Of a DNA stretch of 64,000 nt, positions 51,259-58,397 are shown one piece after another. The stretch comes from Mesorhizobium sp. M2A.F.Ca.ET.046.03.2.1. Lineage in GTDB: Bacteria; Pseudomonadota; Alphaproteobacteria; Rhizobiales; Rhizobiaceae. The notes under the pieces were generated by a model. It ran no database searches and was not told where the DNA came from. It saw nothing but the letters and a program-made list of their open reading frames with translations. The position numbers and the translations under genes are program-made. The DNA is taken from the NCBI RefSeq assembly GCF_003952425.1, contig NZ_CP034449.1, positions 6,312,001 to 6,376,000 of the forward strand, in the 5' to 3' direction. How positions within the stretch are numbered: position 1 is the first letter of the stretch; the number at the start of each line of letters is the position of its first letter.

Positions 51259-51356
51259 AAAAAAATAAACACAATCAATAGTTTAACACGGTCGATCATC
51301 GCGTTGATGTTCGATCATTGGCTGCAGGGTAACTATGTGGGTAACGGGAACTGCCT

Positions 51357-51580
51357 TAGGGTGCTCTGGATCAGAAACACCATGAGGAAGGTCACGATGG
51401 TCGTGCCGGTGTTGATGACTAACTGCCAGGTCTCGGAGAACCGCAGCACGGGACCGTCAGCGCCCATGCGACAACCGTCGCAACGCACAACGCGAAGGCC
51501 CATGGCCTGCCTGTCGCCTTCGCAACACCACCAGCGAACCGGGTGAACCGGCGCTCGATCTTGCCACCCTGCTGATCCAC
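51357..51580 (-). pseudogene. Broken copy of a low-affinity iron permease family gene
   Basis: The minus strand encodes [18 protein letters not shown], then [20 protein letters not shown]. After a one-base shift (missing G near ACGGTCCCG) it continues [20 protein letters not shown] and stops matching after FLIQ. The intact homologue is at 54261-54650 on the same strand. This copy has a frameshift and has lost its 3' third. Confidence 0.75.
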
Positions 51581-51587
51581 GGAGGAA

Positions 51588-51812
51588 TTACCCGGCCGTT
51601 ATCGCGCTGCTCCTGTCTCGTGTCTGTCGAGACTCTCGCAATTCCAACGCGCGCCGGAACGCAACTGCGCTCACATCGCATTTATGCCTTGATGGTCCGT
51701 TCGAACCAATGATGACTTTAGCCTGGGCTAGCGTAAGTCCGTGCTTCCCGGCAAACTCAGCCGGATCGTAAGCGTCTTCCCAACCTATCCCGTCCCCTTT
51801 TAGGCCCCGCAT
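51588..51812 (-). CDS. Small DUF3606-like protein
   Basis: A 74-residue protein from ATG 51812 (GGGAGA upstream). The core YDPAEFAGKHGLTLAQAKVI resembles the DUF3606 pattern (YFAxKxGLTxxQAxxLI) seen in the intact gene at 53061-53273. The C-terminus is basic. Its stop is eight bases from the start of the broken permease gene. Function unknown. Confidence 0.6.
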   Translation of the reverse strand: MRGLKGDGIGWEDAYDPAEFAGKHGLTLAQAKVIIGSNGPSRHKCDVSAVAFRRALELRESRQTRDRSSAITAG

Positions 51813-51960
51813 ACAACTCTCCCATCTGGCCAACGTGAACGCTGCCAATGCGGAAAGGTTTCCTGCTGGCCATGTCGAAGTGGAGTGCGCCAATTTCGGC
51901 GGCCACATCGCCCGCCAACTACAAGGCCGACGGCCGACCATCACCTGGGACCCGCTTGTC

Positions 51961-52236
51961 TCAGATCCTATCAAAGGTGAAGGACGTCAGAAGACTGGTA
52001 ACGAAATTGCTCGCCTTCTCCTTGACGAGAACCTCGGTCCATTCGTCGGTGCCCCGAAGCCTCAGGTCCGTGTAGATGCTGTCGACCGCTGCTTCTTCGA
52101 TGCGCTTGATATGCGAGAGGAAGACGGCCTCGTCGCCTGTCTTATAGATATCCCGCGCGACTATGCGCAGGATTTCCTGCATGGCGATTTGCCAGGCGGT
52201 ATTGATTGTCTGGAGCTCGTTGGGTTTTTCGGTCAT
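51961..52236 (-). CDS. Hypothetical helical protein
   Basis: A 91-residue soluble protein starting MTEKPNELQTINTAWQIAMQ, with GAGG upstream of ATG 52236. It is mostly helical (EILRIVARDIYKTGDEAVFL, then RIEEAAVDSIYTDLRLRG). No known motif; composition and start support a real gene. Confidence 0.55.
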   Translation of the reverse strand: MTEKPNELQTINTAWQIAMQEILRIVARDIYKTGDEAVFLSHIKRIEEAAVDSIYTDLRLRGTDEWTEVLVKEKASNFVTSLLTSFTFDRI

Positions 52237-52311
52237 CGAGATATCCTCGATTGGGCCGGCCGTCGGCGAGAGACACCCATACGGGGGTCGTCAAAATGGC
52301 GGGTCGGCCGG

Positions 52312-52345
52312 AAATAAAAGAGGTCAGGCAATTTTGCCTGACCTC
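52312..52345 (-). terminator. Rho-independent terminator of cspA
   Basis: An 11-bp perfect stem GAGGTCAGGCA / TGCCTGACCTC with a 4-base loop, followed on the minus strand by TTTTATTT, 60 bases past the cspA stop. Confidence 0.9.
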
Positions 52346-52405
52346 GCTTGGTCTCATGCTTTCAACACTGCCAGTACGTCTGTGATCAGTGGAAAGCTGA
52401 ACCGA

Positions 52406-52615
52406 TCAGACGGCCTGAAGCTTGCAGGCAGACATCTTGCCCGACTTGCTGTCGCGCTCCAGTTCGTAGCCGATCTTCTGGCCCTCGACGATTTCGCGCA
52501 TTCCCGCGCGCTCGACGGCAGAGATGTGAACGAAGGCGTCAGCGCCGCCGTTGTCAGGCTGAATGAACCCGAAGCCCTTGGTCGAATTGAACCATTTTAC
52601 TGTGCCAGTGGTCAT
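52406..52615 (-). CDS. cspA: Cold-shock domain protein
   Basis: A 69-residue single cold-shock domain from ATG 52615. RNP1 KGFGFIQPD and RNP2 DAFVHISAV are present, with TTGTVKWFN at the N-terminus. It binds single-stranded RNA or DNA as a chaperone. One of several CSPs expected in this genus. The 5' leader is long and A/T-rich, as usual for csp genes. Confidence 0.94.
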   Translation of the reverse strand: MTTGTVKWFNSTKGFGFIQPDNGGADAFVHISAVERAGMREIVEGQKIGYELERDSKSGKMSACKLQAV

Positions 52616-52861
52616 GATGAACCCTCTCATAGCAATATTGAATTTCGGCAACGCGAGCGCGCAGCCGACAATGCAGATGACGATGTTGAAAGGAAGTTCG
52701 TTCAGGGCGCGGTGCCAAGCGCGCGATAACCAAAGCTCAGCAAGCAATATCGACAATCCCTCCTGTATCTTGCCCCTCCGGCACGTCAACTTTTGGTCCT
52801 GGAGCTGTTCGATTTCAACTGGAGTGCGGCTCGGCAGTCCGGGTCGTCATGCTGCTATCGG

Positions 52862-53080
52862 TCATTTGGAAAAGTTCGGCCCCACGGGCTCGGCTAGACT
52901 GAACTCGAACACGGTGTTCTCTTCCTCGTCGACCACCCGGAACCAGTGCTGCTGCAAAGCGCTCGGTGAGATTGGCGCGCCAGCCACGCGCTCGGCCGCC
53001 TTTATTGGCTCGTCGACGTCCACCGGTTGAGCTGCGACGACCTCTTCGCCGCAAAGCTCTTCAACCTGGTAGCGAGGCAT
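52862..53080 (-). CDS. Small acidic hypothetical protein
   Basis: A 72-residue protein from ATG 53080 (a GTG nine bases upstream is possible). It starts MPRYQVEELCGEEVVAAQPV and includes HWFRVVDEEENTVFEFSL. No membrane segment. Its start overlaps the end of the DUF3606 gene by 20 bases, so the two share a transcript. Function unknown. Confidence 0.6.
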   Translation of the reverse strand: MPRYQVEELCGEEVVAAQPVDVDEPIKAAERVAGAPISPSALQQHWFRVVDEEENTVFEFSLAEPVGPNFSK

Positions 53081-53273
53081 TCTTGTCACCCCGACCGAGA
53101 GACTTCGCCTCGCGTTCGAGCGTTTGGCGATCGTTGCCGTGCTGCTTGATCAGCTCGCGCACCTGCTGCGGCGTCAGCCAGACTTTCTGGGCGAAATACT
53201 CCACCTCATAGTCTTCGTCGGCCGAAACCCGGTCGCGGTCGCGGAAGTCACGCTTGCTCTTGTCGTCTGCCAT
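53061..53273 (-). CDS. DUF3606 domain protein
   Basis: A 70-residue protein from ATG 53273 behind GAGGAGGAA. MADDKSKRDFRDRDRVSADE, then YEVEYFAQKVWLTPQQVREL, then KQHGNDRQTLEREAKSL is the DUF3606 pattern exactly. The frame continues upstream but without similarity. The fold may be a small DNA-binding helical domain; not proven. An EcfG-type promoter lies 25 bases upstream of the start. Confidence 0.82.
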   Translation of the reverse strand: MADDKSKRDFRDRDRVSADEDYEVEYFAQKVWLTPQQVRELIKQHGNDRQTLEREAKSLGRGDKNASLPG

Positions 53274-53297
53274 GTCGGTTCCTCCTCGAGTGACAGA

Positions 53298-53322
53298 AAC
53301 ACCGCCGTTGCCGGCTTGTTCC
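53298..53322 (-). promoter_or_regulatory. EcfG-type promoter for the DUF3606 gene
   Basis: On the minus strand GGAAC-N16-TGTT, fitting the RpoE2/EcfG pattern GGAAC-N18/19-TT, placed correctly before ATG 53273. Confidence 0.6.
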
Positions 53323-53396
53323 CGCTCTTTAGCGGCGGTCGCGGAACGTCTCAAACGCGCGGCCGTTGCCCCTAATGACGCTCCGACGATATCCGC

Positions 53397-53624
53397 ATGG
53401 TCCGAGGGCATGTCCGGCTGGGTAGACATCACCTCGCGCAGCAGCGCGAGCGCATAGCCCAACTAGAGCGTGACGAATTGCCGACTACCGACGCCCTCGT
53501 TTTCTTCGCGCTTCTGGAAAGCATGCAAGAGCTTCACGAACGGCATCTGGCGCGGCTGCTCGCCCAGGCTGCGGATCAAGCCTTAGTGGTCGAACCGGAG
53601 GGTGCTGCTGGCTCGGGAACATAG
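53397..53624 (+). CDS. Small helical protein, paralogue of 53899-54117
   Basis: A 75-residue protein. HLAQQRERIAQLERDELPTT then LESMQELHERHLARLLAQ matches the gene at 53899 (HIARQRELIALLEGGGLPTE, LEEMVGISREHLARL). This is a short coiled-coil-like family common in rhizobia. The start ATG 53397 has a weak ribosome site, so the true start is uncertain. Function unknown. Confidence 0.55.
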   Translation: MVRGHVRLGRHHLAQQRERIAQLERDELPTTDALVFFALLESMQELHERHLARLLAQAADQALVVEPEGAAGSGT

Positions 53625-53640
53625 TTGAGTCTGCGCGATT
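53616..53640 (+). promoter_or_regulatory. EcfG-type promoter candidate for the DUF768 gene
   Basis: GGAAC-N18-TT, with the -10 TT at 53639-53640, only nine bases before ATG 53649. If real, the transcript would be almost leaderless. Weaker case than the other sites. Confidence 0.4.
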
Positions 53641-53648
53641 CACCCTCA

Positions 53649-53858
53649 ATGAGTACACGCGGTATCAACTTCGTCGACCGATGGATGGCAGAACACCTGC
53701 CCAACGTCATAACAGAGGACCCTGTGGCCGTGAGCGATCTGGCCGACGAGCTGATGAGCATGGCAGAGCACGAAGGTATTCCGGCCGCCGAGATCAACGA
53801 GGAAGTCGACAGCGTCTTCGAAGTGATGGAACACCGCGAAGGAAGCTTGGCGGATTAG
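53649..53858 (+). CDS. DUF768 family protein
   Basis: A 69-residue protein: MSTRGINFVDRWMAEHLPNV, then VSDLADELMSMAEHEGIPAA and EINEEVDSVFEVMEH. This is the DUF768 pattern, a family known mainly from Mesorhizobium and relatives and often present in many copies. Acidic and helical. Function unknown. Confidence 0.8.
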   Translation: MSTRGINFVDRWMAEHLPNVITEDPVAVSDLADELMSMAEHEGIPAAEINEEVDSVFEVMEHREGSLAD

Positions 53859-53898
53859 CAGCCGCAGTTTCTTCACCCATTCCGCCCATCATCATGCC

Positions 53899-54117
53899 AT
53901 GGCAGCCGATGAGATATCTCGGGTTGAACAGCTCGTGCGCGATGGTGAAGGCCATATAGCCCGCCAGCGCGAACTCATCGCCCTATTGGAGGGTGGCGGC
54001 CTCCCGACGGAGAAGGCAAGGGCGTTCCTAGACTTCTTGGAGGAGATGGTGGGGATAAGTCGCGAGCACCTGGCCAGGCTTACGCCGCCCAAAAGGAGGA
54101 AAGCCCGCCGCAGCTAA
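53899..54117 (+). CDS. Small helical protein, paralogue of 53397-53624
   Basis: A 72-residue protein beginning MAADEISRVEQLVRDGEGHI, with HIARQRELIALLEGGGLPTE and FLEEMVGISREHLARLTPPK. It shares its whole core with the gene 500 bases upstream. The basic end (KRRKARRS) runs into the hairpin at 54099. Function unknown. Confidence 0.68.
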   Translation: MAADEISRVEQLVRDGEGHIARQRELIALLEGGGLPTEKARAFLDFLEEMVGISREHLARLTPPKRRKARRS

Positions 54118-54139
54118 TAAGCGTACGCGACGGGCTTTC
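54099..54139 (+). terminator. Hairpin at the end of the small helical-protein gene
   Basis: A 9-bp stem GAAAGCCCG / CGGGCTTTC with a 23-base loop that contains the stop codon. The U-run is short (CTTTCT). Confidence 0.55.
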
Positions 54140-54260
54140 TGCCATTGGGAGCGGCTACACCCCGGAAGGACGACCACTTGCCTACACAACTCACACGAGC
54201 GTGTTTTGTTGCACGTAGCCCTTACATATACAATTTTGCGCCACCGCCGAGTGCCCAGGC

Positions 54261-54650
54261 TTATGCAACTGCCTTGCGGCGACTTCCGGGGGCTCGTTCG
54301 TTGTTCTCTTTCGCCCGCGCGCAGAGCGCGCGGAACTCTTCGACCTCGGCCTCGGTAAGATGCTCGATGCCGATGAAGGCGTTCTTGGCGGCGCCGGAGC
54401 GGATCAGCTCATCAAGCTTGGCCTGGATAGCCGCGCCGTCTCGGTTTTGGGTGTTCTGGATCAGGAAGACCATCAGGAATGTGACGATCGTCGTACCGGT
54501 ATTGATGATCAGTTGCCAAGTTTCGGAATACTGGAAGACCGGCCCGGTCACGGCCCAGATCAGCACCGACGCCAAACATAAGGCAAAGGCCCACGGACGG
54601 CCGGAAGCATGTGCGACGACGGTCGCAACGCGATTGAAGGTTTTTTCCAT
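54261..54650 (-). CDS. Low-affinity iron permease family membrane protein
   Basis: A 129-residue protein from ATG 54650 (AGGA upstream). It starts MEKTFNRVATVVAHASGRPW and has two hydrophobic helices (FALCLASVLIWAVTGPVF and [20 protein letters not shown]). A helical cytoplasmic tail follows, carrying LDELIRSGAAKNAF and LTEAEVEEFRAL. This fits the bacterial low-affinity iron permease family; iron transport by bacterial members is not established. A broken copy is at 51357. An EcfG-type promoter precedes it. Confidence 0.82.
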   Translation of the reverse strand: MEKTFNRVATVVAHASGRPWAFALCLASVLIWAVTGPVFQYSETWQLIINTGTTIVTFLMVFLIQNTQNRDGAAIQAKLDELIRSGAAKNAFIGIEHLTEAEVEEFRALCARAKENNERAPGSRRKAVA

Positions 54651-54686
54651 TGGAAGTCCTGGTGATGAAATGCGGAGCGTTCCAAC

Positions 54687-54711
54687 AATGGAGAAGCCCG
54701 TTTTTCGTTCC
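54687..54711 (-). promoter_or_regulatory. EcfG-type promoter for the iron permease family gene
   Basis: On the minus strand GGAAC-N16-CATT (GGAAC-N18-TT), 37 bases before ATG 54650. It is divergent from the plus-strand site at 54752. Confidence 0.55.
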
Positions 54712-54751
54712 GGCCCGGCTAGGGCGCTCCATTGCCTTGTGCCCGAAGGCC

Positions 54752-54776
54752 GGAACATGTTGCGCACCCCGGAGTT
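54752..54776 (+). promoter_or_regulatory. EcfG-type promoter for the YciE-like gene
   Basis: GGAAC-N16-AGTT on the plus strand, 52 bases before ATG 54828. Same spacing and -10 as the site at 55422. Confidence 0.65.
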
Positions 54777-54827
54777 AGCCATGGCCTGTCAACGGGCGGG
54801 TCAACACGCTGCATCTGGAGAACACCG

Positions 54828-55352
54828 ATGGCTACAAGCAAGAAAGCCTCTGCCGCCGAGAAGAGCCTCGAAGATATGTTCCTCGACGGCCTGAAAGACA
54901 TCTATTACGCCGAAAAGAAAATCCTCAAGACCTTGCCCAAGATGGCGAAGGGCGCTGAAGACGAGAAGGTCGCCGCCGCCTTTGAAAAACATCGCACCGA
55001 GACCGAGGGACAGGTCGATCGCCTCGAGCAAGTCTTCGAGATCCTCGGCAAGCCTGCTCGCGGCAAAACCTGCCCCGCGATCGACGGCATCCTGGAGGAG
55101 GGGGCCGAAGTCCTCGAGGAGTACAAGGGCTCCCCGTCGCTCGACGCCGGGCTTGTAGGCGCGGCCCAAGCTGTTGAACACTATGAAATCGCGCGCTACG
55201 GCACGTTGATTGCGTGGGCGAAGTCGCTGGGCAAGGAAGACGTTGTACAGCTCCTGAACGCCACGCTCGATGAGGAAAAGGCGACCGACGAGGCCCTGAC
55301 GACGCTCGGCGAAGGGGGCGTCAACGATCGGGCGGTCGCGGAAGCCGCCTGA
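54828..55352 (+). CDS. Ferritin-like YciE/DUF892 protein
   Basis: A 174-residue four-helix protein from ATG 54828 (GGAG seven bases upstream). LEDMFLDGLKDIYYAEKKIL at the start, EKHRTETEGQVDRLEQVF and VEHYEIARYGTLIAWAKSLG carry the Glu/His residues expected of a di-iron centre. YciE-type proteins are general-stress proteins of uncertain function. The EcfG-type promoter upstream agrees. Confidence 0.9.
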   Translation: MATSKKASAAEKSLEDMFLDGLKDIYYAEKKILKTLPKMAKGAEDEKVAAAFEKHRTETEGQVDRLEQVFEILGKPARGKTCPAIDGILEEGAEVLEEYKGSPSLDAGLVGAAQAVEHYEIARYGTLIAWAKSLGKEDVVQLLNATLDEEKATDEALTTLGEGGVNDRAVAEAA

Positions 55353-55421
55353 CATCAGCCTGAGGAGGGCTCCATCGGAGCCCTCCCGAAGCAAGCTAGC
55401 AAGACACCGCCCGCAGCTGAG

Positions 55422-55446
55422 GGAACCATGCGGCGCGTCCGGAGTT
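55422..55446 (+). promoter_or_regulatory. EcfG-type promoter for the PAS-HWE kinase
   Basis: GGAAC-N16-AGTT, 35 bases before ATG 55482. Its presence argues against the longer reading frame that opens at 55428, since that start would lie inside the promoter. Confidence 0.65.
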
Positions 55447-55481
55447 CCTACGCAGCTCAACGCGGTAGTAGCAGGACATAC

Positions 55482-57254
55482 ATGGGAAAGGTTAACCCGG
55501 CCGGGTTGGCAGACGACCTTGAGACCTCAGCAGTCAATTATGAAGACTTCTTCGAAAACGCTGCAGTCGGCCTGCACGTCGTCGACGGGGACGGCCTCAT
55601 CGTTCATGCGAATTCCGCCGAATTGAGTCTGTTGGGCTATGAACCCGGCGACTACATCGGCCATGAGATCGCTGGCTTCTACGAAGAGGAAGCTGTCATC
55701 CACGACATCATGGATCGCCTCAAACGCGGCGAGAAGGTTCACCGCTATCCCGCGCGGCTGAAGGCCCGGGACGGGTCGATCAAACACGTGGAAGTCAGTT
55801 CGAGTGGGTACTTCAAGGACGGCCAACTGGTCCATACCCGCTGCTTCACCGTCGACGTGACGCCCCTGAAGACGGCCGAGCGAGCTTTGGGTCAACAGGA
55901 GGCCCGATTCAACCAGATCCTGGATGCGCTACCGGTGGCGATCTACACGACGGACGCTAAGGGGAAGATCACCTACTACAATCGAGCGGCGGCCGAGTTG
56001 GCTGGCCGCGAGCCAAAGATCGGCAAGGATGAATGGTGTGTGACGTTTCGGCTCTTCACCCCAGACGGCGAGCCGCTGCCTCACGACCAATGTCCGATGG
56101 CGATCGCACTCAACGAAAATCGGCCGGTGCGTGGCGTCGAGGCTATCGCACAGCGGCCGGACGGGTCGCTCTTCCCGTTCATGCCGTTCCCGACACCTTT
56201 GCTCAACGAGCATGGCGAGCTGATCGGCGCGGTCAACATGTTGTTCGATCTCACTGACCGGAAGCGGGGCGAGGATGCTGCCCAGCACCTCTCGGCGGTT
56301 GTTGAGTCCTCGTTCGATGCGATCATAAGCAAGAACCTCGGCGGCTTCATCAAAACCTGGAACCAGGGTGCTGAGCGGCTTTTCGGCTACACCGCAGAGG
56401 AGGCTGTTGGCAAGCACATTACGATGCTGTTCCCGCCCGAGTATCGAGACGAAGAGGCCATGATCATCGAGCGGATCCGCAACGGTGACCGGGTCGAGAG
56501 TTTCGAAACCATCCGTCGCCGCAAGGACGGCACCGACATTCCCGTCTCCCTCACGATCTCTCCCGTGCGCGACGGCGCCGGCCGTATCGTCGGCGCCTCC
56601 AAGATCGCCCGCGACATCACATCCGCGAAGGAAAGCGAGGAGCGCATCCGCATGCTGATGCGCGAAGTCAACCACCGGGTGAAAAACCAGTACGCTGTGA
56701 TCCTGTCGATGATCCGCGAGACCAACAAACGCTCGGGGAGCCCTGACGTTTTCGAGAAGCAGGTCCGTGAGCGCATCATGGCGCTGTCGAGATCTCACGA
56801 CCTGCTTGTATCCGCCGACTGGAAGGGTGCGACGGTGGCAGATCTTCTGCTGGCCCAGGCCAAGCCGTTCGGACGCGAGGACGCCATCGGCCTGCACGGC
56901 CCTGCCCTGGTCCTAACCCCCAACGCTGTACAGTATCTCGGGATCGCCTTTCATGAACTGTGCACCAACTCCGCCAAGTACGGGGTGCTGTCCGGCCGCA
57001 AGGGCTCGATCACGCTGAACTGGAAAGTGACTGACGAGGACGGCGACCGCACGTTCCAACTGACGTGGACCGAGAAGGATGGGCCCCGGGTCAAGGCTAT
57101 CGCCCATGATGGATTCGGTACCGTCGTGCTCAACCGGGTGGCGCCGGCGGCGCTGAACGGGACTGGCGGGGTGACCTATGATGCTGACCAGGTGGTCTGG
57201 GCGCTCCAGGCGCCCCTTTCCTATGTAGAAGCGTTCCAGCGCGGGGCAGCGTAG
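55482..57254 (+). CDS. PAS-domain HWE-family sensor histidine kinase
   Basis: A 590-residue cytoplasmic kinase. I use ATG 55482 (AGGA upstream and promoter just before). There are three PAS domains at about 20-130, 145-260 and 270-390 (FFENAAVGLHVVDGDG, ILDALPVAIYTTDAKG, VVESSFDAIISKNLGG). The HWE kinase domain follows: phospho-His in MREVNHRVKNQYAVILSMI, N-box FHELCTNSAKYGVL, and WTEKDGP. No membrane segment. HWE/HisKA_2 kinases feed the PhyR-NepR-EcfG pathway in this class. No response regulator is adjacent. Confidence 0.9.
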   Translation: MGKVNPAGLADDLETSAVNYEDFFENAAVGLHVVDGDGLIVHANSAELSLLGYEPGDYIGHEIAGFYEEEAVIHDIMDRLKRGEKVHRYPARLKARDGSIKHVEVSSSGYFKDGQLVHTRCFTVDVTPLKTAERALGQQEARFNQILDALPVAIYTTDAKGKITYYNRAAAELAGREPKIGKDEWCVTFRLFTPDGEPLPHDQCPMAIALNENRPVRGVEAIAQRPDGSLFPFMPFPTPLLNEHGELIGAVNMLFDLTDRKRGEDAAQHLSAVVESSFDAIISKNLGGFIKTWNQGAERLFGYTAEEAVGKHITMLFPPEYRDEEAMIIERIRNGDRVESFETIRRRKDGTDIPVSLTISPVRDGAGRIVGASKIARDITSAKESEERIRMLMREVNHRVKNQYAVILSMIRETNKRSGSPDVFEKQVRERIMALSRSHDLLVSADWKGATVADLLLAQAKPFGREDAIGLHGPALVLTPNAVQYLGIAFHELCTNSAKYGVLSGRKGSITLNWKVTDEDGDRTFQLTWTEKDGPRVKAIAHDGFGTVVLNRVAPAALNGTGGVTYDADQVVWALQAPLSYVEAFQRGAA

Positions 57255-57277
57255 TGCGGTAGGCCCCACCTCCATAA

Positions 57278-57585
57278 TTAGGCAGGGTCAGCGGGGGCAT
57301 CTTTGGTCCGGCCGACCTGGCGCGCGAGCTCGGCAAAGGGCGGCACGCCGGTCTCGTCCTGCGACAGGTTGGCCAGTTGCAGCAGTCGTAGCGGAAAGCA
57401 GATCGCCTCCCGGTGGGCCGGCGACATATCTTCGTACACACGCTCGTCGGCGGTGACGGACGCTTCGGCCCTGCGTAGAGCGTCGTCATGGCGTCAATCG
57501 ACAGCACGCCATGGTGCACCAGCGCATTGTTGATGGCCGCGACCGCCATCATCAGCCCTTCAAGCTGCAGGTTGGCGACGTTCAT
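57278..57585 (-). pseudogene. Conserved small gene with a one-base frameshift
   Basis: From ATG 57585 the product starts MNVANLQLEGLMMAVAAINN and continues VLSIDA. The frame then breaks near 57500. Another frame continues at once with DDALRRAEASVTADERVYED and FPLRLLQLANLSQDETGVPP to a TAA at 57278-57280. Both halves look like one conserved protein of about 101 residues. A single missing base explains the break; a sequencing error is possible. Confidence 0.7.
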
Positions 57586-57764
57586 CGGTGGTGCTTGACA
57601 TAGGCGCCGGGTTGACGGCCGCCCTTGGGCGCCTTGGCATCTTTGGAATGCTCCGCGATCGCGGGGCCGGAACCGGACACTTTCTCCGTTGCCGGCGAGG
57701 GTGTTGCGGGTCTGGGTTGCGGGCGGGAGGCGTCCTAGGGTTTTGTGCTCGTGGGATCGGCCAT
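57582..57764 (-). pseudogene. Small low-complexity gene with an internal amber codon
   Basis: ATG 57764 (GGAG upstream) encodes MADPTSTKP, then TAG. The same frame continues DASRPQPRPATPSPATEK to EHSKDAKAPKGGRQPGAY and a TGA that overlaps the ATG of the next gene (ATGA). The overlap and the EcfG-type promoter upstream show this was one gene of about 60 codons. Confidence 0.55.
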
Positions 57765-57792
57765 GCTCGTGCTCCGGAGTTGAACGCAGATC

Positions 57793-57817
57793 AACTTGGG
57801 AGACGGTGCTAAGTTCC
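57793..57817 (-). promoter_or_regulatory. EcfG-type promoter for the decayed gene pair
   Basis: On the minus strand GGAAC-N16-AGTT, 29 bases before ATG 57764. Same form as the sites at 54752 and 55422. Confidence 0.65.
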
Positions 57818-58158
57818 CATACGTCCGGCATCTCAAGGGTTCGATGTGATGGCCGCGGTTCCCAGCACGGTAGGAAGCTCTGGAAAAGCTGGTATTGCCG
57901 TCGAAACACTAGGCGACGAACAGCGGTTTCCCACCGCCGCAATGGCGGTTCTGCACCCGGTCAGCGAGGGGCCGCGCAATAGGCTGCGTAGCCGCGACAT
58001 CTTCATTCCCGACCTTCACACGGACAACATCAAAGTCGACACGCGCGACTTCAGGGGAAACGCGGAATTTCTTGCCCGGCCTAGGATCGCAAGTCGAACC
58101 AGAACGTTACAGGTCCAGCGGTTGTGCCGGCGCAGCTGTGGCAACAAGGGAGGCGACA

Positions 58159-58342
58159 ATGACATACGACAAATCCAAGCGAGGCGGCGCGACCGTTGGC
58201 AGGTCTCCGGCGGTGAAAGGTACGAGGTCAATTATTTTGCCCGCAAGCAGGGCATCAGCAGAGACCAGGCCGAGGCCCTCATAAAGCGGGTCGGAACGAC
58301 TGCGACAAGCCCAATGCGGCCTCGGAGAAACTGAAGAAATAG
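58159..58342 (+). pseudogene. DUF3606 gene with two frameshifts
   Basis: GGGAGG precedes ATG 58159 (MTYDKSKRGG). The family core then reads in a second frame (RDRWQVSGGERYEVNYFARK, then GISRDQAEALIKRVG) and the end in a third (NAASEKLKK, TAG at 58340-58342). Two single-base deletions, near 58190 and 58300, account for it. An intact relative is at 53061-53273. Confidence 0.7.
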
Positions 58343-58397
58343 GCTGCAGATTGCAAATACCGCATTGGGTAGTTCAGTTCCATCAGAGTGAGGTCAA

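Noticed and set aside
57846..58334. A 162-codon plus-strand frame
   Set aside because: Only its last part has protein similarity (DUF3606), and that belongs to the frameshifted gene starting at 58159. The rest has no motif and overlaps the decayed pair's promoter.
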